NCBI RefSeq assembly: GCF_032854445.1
Contig: NC_088300.1
Coordinates: forward strand, 6,512,001 to 6,572,000
Length of the DNA: 60,000 nucleotides
Origin: Liolophura sinensis
Taxonomy: Eukaryota > Mollusca > Polyplacophora > Chitonida > Chitonidae
Direction: 5' to 3'
Both the position numbers and the translations under genes were made by a program. Below the pieces are notes generated by a model that did no database searches, was not told where the DNA came from, and saw only the letters and a list, made by a program, of their open reading frames with translations. The stretch's first letter is position 1, and the number at the start of each line of letters is the position of its first letter. This document shows, one piece after another, positions 20,303 through 32,700 of the stretch.

Positions 20303-23300
20303 GAGGGGAGATAATTCTAAAGGGGAAAAAAGGAGGGATATTTTTGTTATAAAAGTTACCTTCATTTTGCAATGATACACTTGAACGGATGTAGTACCTT
20401 ACTTTATGTACGTGGCACGTAACGTTTGATCTCTTTAACAATATGCTGACCACAGTTTTATTCAGAGAAGCGAGAAATTTGAACGTTATACCTGGTTATG
20501 TTACAACCGTATGCTGTGAGATACTACATGACTATCATGCAAGAACAATGATAATCCAAATCATAAACTCAGAATCTAGGTGGTTTATCAGGAAATGTAT
20601 AATTTAGATTTTCAGCTTAGCCAGGGCAGATGCTGTAGTCAACAGTACCCTGCCAACTCCTCTGTGAAAACCCTTTAAATATGTCATAATTTTTAAAATG
20701 TTATATTTATTATTAAGTCTTTAGGATCTTGCCAAAAGCAAAATGACAGATCTAAGTGATCTAAGAGTGATATTCTTTTATGGTGTTTACAATCTTTAGT
20801 ACATCTGGTTTAAACTCCATTACAACATCTTGCTATTTATTCATGTGATTTCCTAATTTACATATTTGTAGACCTTCTTTGTTTTAAGGTAAAGTAATTA
20901 AAATGCTGTTTTCTGTTTATTCTAATACTTAAAATGAAGTTTGTTAAAAAGTTGCTGTTGAGACTTTAAAAACAACATACCACCGCATGATATCATACTC
21001 ACTTGTAGTTTGTAGCCTTTTCTAACAAGGTTGCTTTGGTGACTGGGAACTGCCAATCAACTGACATGATCACCTCTGTATTTAAGCCAAACTTTTCTGA
21101 TGAGCTAATAGACGTCCTTCATATTTCCGATTTTGTTCTACAAGAAACAACATTCTACATCATGTCAGGAACATTATATTTGTTGCGTGACAGTGGGAGA
21201 CCTGAAGATGAGCTGCGCAAAAGGTGAAGTTTAACAAGTTCCCCTTTCATAGCTGATGACGCTACATTCTTGTTATCTCCCTTGATCTCACATTATGGGT
21301 AATTGTGTACCATAAATAAAATAATACAAAAACTATGTGAAGTGAACCATGTTGTTTTAACGTATCCTCATGCTTCAAGACTGTCGAGTCTTCATGCCTT
21401 TTTTTAAAATCATTCATTTGCTGAAAACTTTTTTGTGCCAAGTTTAAGTTACTTGGTGAGGTACCCCAGTATAAACTGGGCACTGCCAAAGTACTTCATC
21501 ATGTACATGTACCTAAACCTTGACACTATCTGTGGGAAACCAATGTCCCCAACAAAAGTAGGCCTACCGTAAACAGAGCACTGCCTGAGAAAAAACGTGC
21601 AGTGTCCCAAAGAAGGTAAGCCTACTTTGTTGGGGCCATTGGTTTCCCACAAATATACTAGTACACAATTATTTTGGGGATAAGTACAAAGTTGAAGACT
21701 TGGCATTAAGTCAAGTCTGGTATTAAGTCTTCAAGCAGATTTGAACAACTGGGCCGTGGACGGTGCTAAGTTCACTCCACCCACAAATCATACTGCCTTT
21801 GTGTATATACTTTTCAGTACAGCAAAAGAGAAACACTTAAGAAATAAATGATTACAAATTATAGGTGTAAAATAATACATTTACAGCTCTGACTAAAATA
21901 GAGATTTTGGAGTGATTTTAGCTAAATACTTGTGAAAATACAATTGTATTGTACTTCCTCCTCTAGTTGCTATTATGATCATCTGACGTTGATTTGTGTG
22001 TTATACGTAGCTTGCAGTAGTCACACTTTTCTGGAGACTGCAGTATTATCATTGTGATATTTAACAGTAGACACTGCTATGAGTAAGACTGCACAGCATT
22101 GCATGGGTCTGGCCGTCATGGACCGCTTTCTGATTATTGTAGTACAGTGTATTTGTACATGTAAAGTTATCAGGGTTGTGGTAAAATGCAGTTATTGTTT
22201 CGATGATATGCATTTCTGTATTTGTGATTAAACCTGATAGGATTATGTCTTTCTGTTGTTACCTCTTCTTATGTGTTTATCATATTTATACGTTGTTGTG
22301 AAGTGGTATTCTTACTTGATGTTTTAACAATTTGTTACAGTTTTGTAATAGCATAGGTTCAAGACACTGTTGTGTAATATATGTAGTTATGTTTATATGT
22401 GGGTAAGTGCATGATTCTTCAGCAAATTATGTCTAAAAATGTACAGAAATTACTTTAAAAAAATACACTGATTTTGAATTTGAAACTGCATGGATGGTAT
22501 GGGCTTACATGTATTATGAAGTGGAGAAAATATTGTGTCATTGCCACTTCATTCCTATGATAAACTTCTCCAACAACAAACTGTACAGAATGGTTGGTTA
22601 AGTATGTTATGTTTGCGCAATGCGAAAATTATAGCCATCAGAAAATATCTTGAGGGAAATATCTTACGTGGAAAAATAATGAAGACATTCCTTTGATTAT
22701 TAAAACATTCTTGTGGTCGTTTGGTGGTGACAGCTGAGATATGTTCTGTAATGTGTATGATACAGCTGACAAGTATTGTTTTAGGAATAATATTCATTCT
22801 TCTTCTATAAGAGGCTGATCTGTTTAAGGAAGTACATGTAATTAATTGTTGTAATGATCCAGACCTATATTTTTCATAAATTATTGGTTAGAGATCGCTT
22901 TTATCTCCAAGTGCACTTTCATCATTGTCAAAAAAACATAAAATAAGCCCTTCTCTATGAAATAATGGTTTGATAGTGTGGTTGTGTCCTCTTTACTTCC
23001 ATATGTGTGTTGACCTGCATAAGCTCCATGCATAATACCTTTAGTTACTGTCAATATTTTCTGGCAGAAATGAGTTCTGCCCATGTAGTTAGTGATCAGT
23101 AGCTGTGATTGGTGGTGTATCGAGTATATGAAATGTGAATATGCTTGAACAAAGATAAGTCAGGTAGTCCTTATGGTAGTTGATGTTTAAGCGCGTATAT
23201 ACGGTAGATATTGTGATGTACCTTCTGCCTATCAAGATACAGTGATATATGTATATATATATATACATACATACAAGTAGATGTGCATGGGGTGATGCAG

Positions 23301-23990
23301 TAATGTTGTGGTTAATAAGCTTAAGTTGAGCTATTTCCATGCATACTGGATCACATCAGTTTTTTTACAACCAAAATTGTGATGTGACATAATTGTGAAA
23401 GCTTAGATATCATATTCGTATTGTAAACTTGCGAAAAGTGTTTTAGCAGAAACTAAAAATTATGTATGTATCCATTCTGTGACTGTGTGTCTGTACAATT
23501 TTTCATTCATGACTGCATTAAAATGAATATTTAATGATATTACAAACTTACGATAGCCATCATTCTGCAGCACTTGAGGATGTTTATAACACCAATCCAC
23601 AGTAAGTTGCTGATTTAAGAAAAAAACAAATAATGTATGTAAGCATTTAGCTACTTGTTTGCATAATATTGTGTTAATTTCTCAGTTGTTTACCAATACA
23701 ATAATGTGAATGTGCTGTGTGTGCCAAGGTGAAATTCAGGATGATCTTGCTTGGCCATGCATTTGTTATCATAACCAATTAGAAAGGTAGGAGTCTAGCT
23801 CAAACTTTGTTATTTGCTGCTTTCTCTGAATATTGTAGGGTACTCCATCATGGGGGTAATTGTCAGCATATTTCTTAGCTTGTAGTGTACAGCTTGGACA
23901 TTGATGTTATAATGTTATGATATATTTTAACATTTCTGGCTGATGCAATAAACCATTTACTTTAAAAAGTGTGTACTGTCAAGTGTCGTT
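20303..23990 (+). terminator. Probable TMEM63 3' UTR with candidate poly(A) signals
   Basis: AT-rich, no supported coding exon. AATAAA occurs at 21315 and at 23947-23952. The latter is followed within about 20 bases by a GT-rich stretch, the usual layout of an animal poly(A) site. The exact end cannot be decided without transcripts. Confidence 0.4.
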
Positions 23991-24124
23991 ATTACATGTT
24001 TTAATGGAATATTCCTCGGGTTAATGTAATGGTAATTTGCTTGAGAATGCTGCTCAATCATCAGAAACAAAATCATGAATTTGTATTTATGAATGGTCTT
24101 CCATCCTAAATACATGGGGAAAGA

Positions 24125-24495
24125 AGGATTCAGTGGTAAGGAGCTCACCTCCCAGCTGTTAACACATGGGGTGTGGGTTCAATCCCAGGCTTGAACATGG
24201 AATTTGTGGATTGCCTTGCTCCAATTCACATTTAGCCTTGGCGACAATGAGAAATCAGCGTCACTTATGAGGCTCTTTGCACAGTCTCTGTACGTTTGTT
24301 GACAACCACTAATATGGTGCGTATCTACAGTACCTACGTACTTAACTTCTGACGTCACACATGGGAAAATAGAGCAGTATCTTGCCAAGTGTCTGGTTCC
24401 CAGGGCATTTTGGTCTCCTCCACAAACAAAACTGACTGCTATCATTCATGTGAAAAATTCTTGAGTATGGTGTTAAGAAATAAATTTATAGTTAT
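24125..24495 (+). mobile_element. tRNA-headed SINE (second family)
   Basis: The head has AGTGGTAAGGAGC (A-box-like) and GGTTCAATCCC (B box). The body is about 300 bp and the end TTGAGTATGGTGTTAAGAAATAAA resembles the tail of other SINEs here. The tRNA fold is degraded and a long body follows, so it is not a tRNA gene. Confidence 0.7.
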
Positions 24496-24632
24496 TTATG
24501 GAATGACATCTGATATGCCTTCAGAAGTTACGTATAGCCTATAGAATACTTCACGTGTTGATTCAACTGAAAATTATATAAATGTATCAGGGAATTACAA
24601 AAGTTATATATCAAAATCCAACGTCAGACATT

Positions 24633-24980
24633 GAGTGAGTGAGTGAGTGCTTGGGGTTTAACGTCGTATTTAACAATTTTTCAGTTATATGACGATGAAG
24701 GAATCCTTAGAGTGCATGTAATGTGCCTCCTTGTAGGACGGATTTCCATCTATCTTTTATATAGTGCTGCTTCACTGAGATGCCTTACTGAAGGCAAGTA
24801 TGCCGCCCCGACCAAACCCTTATATTGATACAGGTCAACCAGCTGTCTTCATGCTGAACGCCAAGCAAGGAGGTTACAACTTCCTCTTTTGAGATCTTAG
24901 GTGTGACTCGACGCAGGATTGATCCTGGATCTACTGCTCCCGAAGCGGACACTTTTCTAGCTACGCTATCAGGGCCAGTA
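24633..24980 (-). mobile_element. tRNA-headed SINE (third family) with 9-bp target-site duplication
   Basis: On the minus strand it begins with a degraded tRNA-like head (B-box-like AGGATCAATCCTG) and ends in (CACT)n, seen on plus as GAGTGAGTGAGTGAG. TCAGACATT flanks it at 24624-24632 and 24981-24989. Confidence 0.8.
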
Positions 24981-25134
24981 TCAGACATTAGGTCTCTGTC
25001 TTTAAGGATAATGAGTATGCAATACTGCACAAGTGCTGCACACCATTAATGAGCAATAAGACAAAAACATATTTATAAACAGGGTGTCATTGTAAAGATA
25101 ACATGCAATGTTAGCTTTCGTATTGACAATAATA

Positions 25135-25209
25135 TTAATAGTTCTGAAGTGATGTCATAGCAGCTCTGAGCCAGTCGTTAGCAAACTCTTCAGTCAAGTT
25201 ACTAGAGTA
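25135..25209 (-). CDS. Unrecognised gene, terminal coding exon
   Basis: Acceptor catttccag on the minus strand, then YSSNLTEEFANDWLRAAMTS and a TAA stop at 25137-25135. It begins in phase 0, matching the upstream exon. Confidence 0.55.
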   Translation of the reverse strand, partial: YSSNLTEEFANDWLRAAMTSLQNY

Positions 25210-25887
25210 CTGGAAATGAAAAACAAACCAAATTCAACCCAAGCCAGATAGGCCTTGAATAAGATTTTGGCATGAATAATGAAAAATATTGCTTCTGTGT
25301 AAGTATTTTTTTTCTCAAAAAGTAATCAGAATGTGCCTAACCTTCAATGTGATGGTTTCCTTGTCCTGTAGAACTTGAAACTTTAGAAACCAGCAGAAAT
25401 CAGCATTTTGATCATGTAGTTCCATTTTATTTAACACATCCTTGTTCTTGGGAGGAATGCTATGAATTGTCAAGACAAATGCTGTAAAAGCTGTTACAGC
25501 TTTTACAGCATGCAAATGTGATGGTTCTCAGGTTCATGGGTGGTGGAAAATGGTTCTTTGGTTAAACAATTCTTTCTGAATGTACTTTAGAAACTACAAA
25601 TTTAAACATATCTTCTGACTTATTCCGCAGAAACAATCAGGTATTCAGTGAAGTTGGGTTTGAACTCGACTCCAGACTTGCTGTCATTCGAGTCGATAAA
25701 CTGAAATATTTTCGAGCAAAAAAAACACACATTGGCGTATAAATGTATACACCCATATATGAGAGGTATAGTCTTCATGTAGTAACGAAGGGTGGAAGCG
25801 TAAAAATAGGTTATATATTTACACATCAATGAGCGAAAACAGTGAACAACAGAATACAGTCGTGTACATACAATGCACCGCAGTCAT
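25135..25887 (-). CDS. Unrecognised small gene, three-exon model (~76 residues)
   Basis: Model: exon 25887-25872, exon 25481-25342, exon 25209-25135, all with GT-AG junctions and matching phases. The predicted protein starts MTAVHSFVLTIHSIPPKNKD and ends NDWLRAAMTSLQNY. It has no signal peptide, membrane helix or motif I recognise; it is charged, mid-sized for a single small domain and has two Trp. It lies head-to-head with AMPK-beta. Exons 2 and 3 look real (phase, splice sites, non-repetitive composition). The first exon with the start codon is weaker. It could be the C-terminus of a larger protein with a different 5' exon. I assign no function. Confidence 0.45.
25342..25481 (-). CDS. Unrecognised gene, middle exon
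   Basis: Acceptor gcttttacag, donor AAG|gttagg. It reads FVLTIHSIPPKNKDVLN...NADFCWFLKFQVLQDKETITLK, 46 codons after two bases of a split codon. The acceptor lies inside a 15-bp inverted repeat (25479-25511). Confidence 0.55.
25620..25700 (-). CDS. Candidate alternative exon of the unrecognised gene
   Basis: Minus-strand acceptor atatttcag followed by FIDSNDSKSGVEFKPNFTEY...SAE and a TAA stop. The frame is open and non-repetitive, but there is no good GT donor to join it to the exon at 25481, and the phase from 25872 would not fit. It could be an alternative last exon or chance. Confidence 0.25.
   Translation of the reverse strand, partial: FIDSNDSKSGVEFKPNFTEYLIVSAE
25872..25887 (-). CDS. 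Unrecognised gene, candidate first coding exon
   Basis: ATG at 25887-25885, reading MTAVH plus one base, then donor gtatgt. The phase fits the middle exon (split Ser codon). It is too short to be secure. Confidence 0.3.
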
Positions 25888-26587
25888 GCAGCTCGAATTT
25901 CCCGTCTACTTGGTGTTATTATATGTATGGCCCACATGTAAGTCGTTCAGATGAACTTGAATATTAAAATACTTCGTTGCGTTGATTTACAGCCAAATGT
26001 TCGGCCACGTTTCAAACTTCCATTGTCTCTCAACCTGGGGTCTTCACCTGTTGGATATTGTGTATACCAGGTATAATATTAGCATTGACGTTCTCTGGGC
26101 CTATTACAGCGGGGACTGGTGCATATTTATCTGGCTACAAGCAGGAGTTCACGCATATTTATCTTCGACACACGCTGTGTTTGACGATCATCCGAAAGTC
26201 CCCCATGTGACCTATTTTATTTAGACTCTTCTGATCCTTCCCAAGATCCTCCCTGCGAACATGCGCGGTGAGGCATCTTATTCGCCATAGTTGTTTATGC
26301 GAGATTGAGGGACATGTGTCGAGTGGTATGTTTGTTTATTTGACGTGACTAACTGTATAGATTGCATCAGGACCCTTATCCTCGTGAAGAATAAGGTATA
26401 TCGATGTCATTCCGACTAGAATTGAAAGGAACTATGCGTGTTGGCAGATAAAACATCAGTTTGAAAACATTATTGTCAGAAGTGAAATTGACACTGTGAC
26501 TGATCGCACGTAACGTTTGTTACAGTTTGGTTGGTTTTTGATTGATATTTCTGGATTTATTTGTGTTTTTTTCGTTAAGTCTCAAAA
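25888..26587. promoter_or_regulatory. Likely shared (divergent) promoter region and AMPK-beta 5' UTR
   Basis: About 0.7 kb between the candidate start of the minus-strand gene and the AMPK-beta ATG. No repeat element was recognised in it. No clear TATA box. An acceptor-like ttgttacag at 26525 could mark a 5' UTR exon boundary. Confidence 0.35.
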
Positions 26588-26713
26588 ATGGGTAACAGTA
26601 CATCAGGTAAAACAAGACAGATATCTGGGGAAGACAGTGGTCCTTCCATGACCCTTTACGCCCAACCATCCCTGGATGACAGTTCCGACAACTTCGAGGC
26701 GGGGGCATTCAAG
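26588..26713 (+). CDS. PRKAB: AMPK-beta exon 1 (myristoylated N-terminus)
   Basis: ATG in a usable context (tcaaaaATGG), then MGNSTSGKTRQISGED...FEAGAFK, ending AAG|gtatgc in phase 0. Gly2, with small or polar residues after it, fits the N-myristoyltransferase pattern, as in vertebrate beta subunits. Myristoylation is inferred. Confidence 0.9.
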
Positions 26714-29700
26714 GTATGCACGTCTTCTTTTAAATTATTAATATATGGTGACTATTTAGGTTATGAATGGAATGTGTTTGGAATTGAGAACAAACGAGTG
26801 AATGCGAATGGCAATACGAAGTGTTTGTTTTTGAGTCTTTGCTTTCTGTGTTTCCGTATATTAATGAGCAGATATTCAACCAGCATGCGATATCGTAACC
26901 TTAAATGTACTAGGACTTTGTACCACTATTAGTACTGTGTACACACTGTAGGAAACCTTCAAGTCTAATGTCAACTCTCCTGTGTTATAGACAAGATCAC
27001 TCACCTTATAAAGGTCTTTGCAAGTTTCACTTGGAAGCTATAGGTAATTGAGCTATAGGTGCCATATGTCACATATAACTGTCAGTAATGCTATATACCA
27101 CTGGGAATTTGATCTTTCGGCTGATAGTCACTATTGTCATGAAGTGCTACCTTGTTTTTTGTGTTATTATGCCAGCAGAGGGGATGGGGTGGGACAAACT
27201 TACTCTTATTTCTGTATAAATTTATGCTGAGGAATTGTGCTGAATCTGTTTGCATATACATGCAGCTAACCATAGCCTGTATGATGTATATCTTGACAGC
27301 GCTTTTTGTTGAGGCTGACGTCCTTTTTGGTCACTCATTAAGTATGGTAGACAGAAGAATGAAGTTAAGTGTGAAAATATAATAGGCCTATTCATTGTTA
27401 GGAAAAAGATTAATTCTGCCTTTGTAACCCAGCAGAACAGCATTCTGAATGTGGTCTATTCTTCATACAACAGTTGTCAGTGGAGTGTGAAGTCTTACAG
27501 CAGCTGTAAACATAAATCATTTAAGCTGTAAAGAAAAATGAATGTCAGATGAGGAATCTCAACCTCTGAAGACAATTGTGTTTCAGTTAGGTTGTTGTCA
27601 GTCCTATCTGTAGCTTTGGTAAATGTTGTATATTTAGGACTGGAGGTGGATAGATTATGACGGTGCACTCTTTTACAAATATATCAGATACTATGTACGC
27701 AAACATCTGAAAAATTTACTTTACATTCAACAACTTTAAACATTTCTCAGTACATTTCATTGAATTAGTTGACCATCGTTAAGCAAACATTCTGGAAGAC
27801 AAAGAAATGAGTAGCGAAAACTTCAAGATGGTAGATTTGGGATGGAAATAGAAAGAGCTAAAATCAGACATCAGATCATTTGCTAAACTTCATCTGTAGG
27901 GGAATTGGATTCCAAAGCTGATTTATCATTTTAGGGGTTCTAACAGCTTGTTGGAATCTGACATTTTAATATATTGTAGGAAGGTAAGAGTTATACTAGG
28001 AAACTAAAAGAGAGCAATATTAGTCGCTTGGTTTGCTGCCATATTGGAGTTAAAAATTTGTGATCAAATTTAAAATATAGACCAAAGTCGTAATATTCTT
28101 CGGGGTATATATTCCAGATTGATTTTAAGGTGAAGTGGTTAAAACAACGTTATCTGGGCAACATAGGCTTGACTTCATTTTGTATCATCATTCCTGGCAA
28201 TTGGTTTGTATGTGCAGCTTTCATTACACAACGTTTCAAGATATTTATGGGTGTCAAGTTTTGAACTATGTCATGTGTGAATAAACTTAGTGATTGTGGT
28301 AAAAACACTAGAAAAAAAAACCCATCTAAACACAACCGAACAAAAACAAGAAATAATGAAATTAACCTGTCATGGTCATGACTAATTGGCAGGTGATGTA
28401 ATTAGGACACATACATCCGCCCAGACCTAAAAAATACCAAGAAACCAGTTGTCATACATACATGTGCTTGAACTGACAGGGCAGGACATTGTGAGAGCTC
28501 AGAATTAAAGCGACATGGGTGATGGATCACTGATTAAATATCCAAAATTAGCAGATTCCTGTGTGGTACTCCTGACAGGTGTGTCCGTCTCAGTTACATG
28601 ATGTGCTTAGTGACAGTTGCCACTCCCAATAAAGAACAGGTAAACATTTAGCAGGATCTAATATGTCATGTGATAAATGGCTGTATGTACCCATGCTGAC
28701 TTCAGCTCAGACTGCTATTGTATGGTCTGTGACCTGATGAATGACTAGCCGTGCAACACACAGGAAAATCTGTATGTCTTCAGCAGGCCTGTACAGTATT
28801 TACATTCTTTTCATGTATCAATAGCTTCTGTAGTGTATGTTTTAACGTGCTTATGGGGAAAGTGAATTATCAGGTTGTGAAGAGTGACTGATGTATTACC
28901 TATGGCTACATGTATGTGCGACAGCTGAAGGACAAATGCTGTCTGCAGATCTGCAGTCTGCAGCCATACCTCAAGTAGTTAGTTTTGCAAACACCACATG
29001 CTGTTGAGAAGTAGTGAGAAACCGTGTCAAACATGACGACTTGTACACATATTTATACATATACATATATATATGTATATATCCTATAGCCTGTGTAGTT
29101 CAGCATAGGAACAGTTGTAATTCTCAGGATGATGTGACAACAAGCAAATAGATGTATTGGTAACAGTATAAAAACAAAACGATGTGCTTGCTTGAATATG
29201 CTATGCAAACTATTATAGTGGGAAGAGTACGAGCGTCCTAAAAAAAATCTTTCTTTGGTGTCACCTGAAGCTATCAATATTTCTAGGTGATGGAAAATAT
29301 AGGGATTTTAAAGAAATCCACATGGAGAAAAGATCTATCCAAAACCCTAAAACAACATTGGAGTAAGGCTGTTTTATGAGGGTTGATTGGTTTCTCCCCA
29401 GTCAACTGTCATGCATATTTCAATAGTTGCCATATGTGTGTACGCCAGGGTTTTAGTTGTTTTTGTAAAGGCCTCAAGTTTAGACTGAAGAGGAGAAGAA
29501 TACTGTCGAAGGATTGCATGCACATTCAGATGATGTTTCAGTATGGAGTAATGAGATACTTGTTAATATCAGAAAAAGAGTATCAGAGTTAAAAGATCAT
29601 TTCACAACATTGCCACTTCCGGACACTCCCTGCATGTATTTGCTTCATGCTCAGTTACATTTTACTTACATTTCCTCTAACTCTGAAACATGCATACAGT

Positions 29701-32700
29701 CTTCATTGTTTTTTCAATGCTGGAAGTTGACACACCAGGAAACTCAGGGTAACCAACGCAGTGTACAGTATGGTGCTGTACATGCAGTGTTGTTGATATG
29801 CCATGGGTAGGGCTGTGGAAAGTAGGCATTTTAGCGGGGTACATTGTCATGTATATTGTTGTGAGGTGTAGGGTGATTGTGACTGTATACATACACACAG
29901 TACAAATGTAGCTCTTTCATTTGACCCATTTTAGTATTCAAAGGCATTAAAGGGAATATACCAGAGATTTTTTGGTAAAATCAATCAGTGCAAATCCAGT
30001 CAACTTTGACCCTATTATTTTAGAATAGCCCAAATAAAGTTTATAAAATTTATAATGCAGGTTGCAAACTAAGTCAATTGAACTCTATAAATAGGGCTGG
30101 TACAAATCTGATATTAACTGGAAGATCTTAATTTGGTATATTATACAGGACTACATTGGTGTTTGAACAAACAGCCTTTAGGACTATTTTCTACCTATGC
30201 TTCTGTCACTATCGCGCAAGGAAATTAATTTTGCTCGTTTTGTAGATGGCCATATGGCATGATAGCATTGACCGCTACCCTCTGCTTCATTTTGTAATTG
30301 TTATTGTTATCTTGTCTATCAGCATGTAAGTTGTTGTATGAGGTATTATTGCTTTAAGTGTGTGGAATCACTGTTAAGAGAGAAATCTCATGTGATTTGT
30401 CTGTGTTACTTTACAAGCTCATCAGACCAACCTGATAGAAATATTATCTGAGGTAGGCCTAAGTACAGACAATGTAGCTCTTCAAGCTTCAGTGAACTTG
30501 AATATTTACTGGTGAGATTAATGTTGCAGATAACATTAGATACCCATGTCATAAAGGCCTTATTTAAAAACATTCTTGTTTTCCATCAGTGTCTGTCTTG
30601 AATTCATATGCTGGACAGTTTTTTAAAATATTTTATTTTTGTTGTGGTGAGTAAAATCATTTTTATAGGTTGTAATCTTGAGGTTAAAGGACTGAGTGCA
30701 GATTCGTGTACATGTATGTCAATGATTGATTAATTGATTTATTTTTCCTCACATCTAAACCCACTGTCGACCAAAACTAACGCATTTATTCTTTTTCACT
30801 GACCATGTGTCTCAAAAACTAAAGCAAAAAACCAAAAAACATGGAATGGGCGGCCCGCCTGGTTTTTCATGAGGTTTGTGATTGTAAGCAAGTAATGTTT
30901 TTTAATGGGGTCTTAACTGTAATCCAACATTGTCAGGTAAAATTTAATTCTAACTACTAAAAAGTTGAAAGATAGTAACATGATTTTTTTTAAACTAGCA
31001 CACTGACAAGTCATTTTGGTGAGCTTGTCCATGGTGCTGTATTATTGAAACTTTATAAGAATACCCTTATGGGTATTTGACTGGCACAGATGTGCAACTT
31101 GTCATGTATCTATATTGTTGTATTTTGTCTCTTTACTGTCTCTGCTGGCCTCAACATTGTTATATTTTATGTTGTTACATTCTTTTGGAATGAAAGAACA
31201 TCATGTATTTGTTGCAACTGTGTGTCAGATGGTGCAACCATGTCAGTTGATCAGACGAATTTACCACATTTGCCTGCATTAGGGGGTAAAGATTAACCAG
31301 TTAACAGATATTTATGGCTTTGGCAGATTCTGGATTATTTAGAACAGAAGTGGCTCTCGGGTTAGCAATTTATTACACTTACATGTGGATGTATGATAAA
31401 TGACTGAATCAAGAAAGCAGTTATGTTCATTGGAGCCTTGTGACTTGTCTTGGGAGTTGTCTTCCTTCCTCCACTGACATCAGTATTAAGTAAGTTCAAG
31501 ATTACAGTTGTGTGTATTATGTTCCAAGGTTAATTATACTTCTCCACGTCTGTTGAATATCTGACTACTAAAGTACTACTTTAACATTAAAAACTGGTTC
31601 CTCCACTGTCTCTCTCTGATGTGAAACTAGTGATATAATACCTTGTATATGTCAGGCTGGTATGCAGATTTAGCATTATTTACGAAATAAATAATAGCCG
31701 ATCAATACATCCAGTAATTTGAGCATGTTTAAAAGGTTGTACATAAATTCATACTGTGTTAGGAATGCCATCATACTGGAAAACTGACCCATCAGGCAGA
31801 ACTAATGAAGGGTTGCCTATAATCACTACCTTGAGGGAAATGTTCTTAAGGAAAGCTTGAACATGCACAGCCATCTCCAGGACTGTTGAAATGGGGTGGA
31901 CTGTTCAAGCGCATCTAAGGTGAGGCTAACAGCACCAGAAGCTTTTGGGTCATCAGAAGGATTTAGGAATAGTGATACCATTTCTAGAACGGTTAATTTA
32001 AGCAGTAGAATCTACAATAGATATGTGCGGACATTACATATTTTTGTATAGAACTTAAAGTTATGTTTCTACTTATTTGGTTGTCTTATGGATTGCTGTA
32101 AAAATGTTAACACCTTGAAGGAAACCAACATAGTAACATGGGTATCTTAGGTATCAAACTTAATTTAGACATCCTTAGAAATAATTCTTTGTTTTCCAGT
32201 ATTTATTTTCTACACTTTGAGTCCTCCCTTCATTTTCTTTGTATGTATATATTTATTCTTGGAGTTTTACATCGTACCTAGGAATTTTTCAGTCAGTATG
32301 ACGCGGAGGAGTCATTAGGTGTGTGTACATATTCTGTGTCTTCTTGTGGCAGGGCGAGTCCATGGCGCCATGTGCTTCTGCCACTGAAGTATCATGCCAA
32401 AGACACCCCACAAGTCACATTATATTGACACGGGGCCAACCAGTCATGTTTCCTTGCTGTAACCTTTCAGTGCTGAGCGTAAAGGGAGGCAGCCGCAGGT
32501 ACCATTTTTAAAGTCTTTACTATAACCTGACCTGGGTTTGACCCCCGATCTCCCGACCTCAAGGCGAACGCTCTAACCATTAGGGCACCGAAGCAGTCAT
32601 TTTCATTGTCTCGTATGCCTCTGATTTTTTATGATGTTTTTTTTTCATCCCTGCAGAGGGGTCTGCACCTGACCATACTCGCCCCCCACCCACCCCCCCC

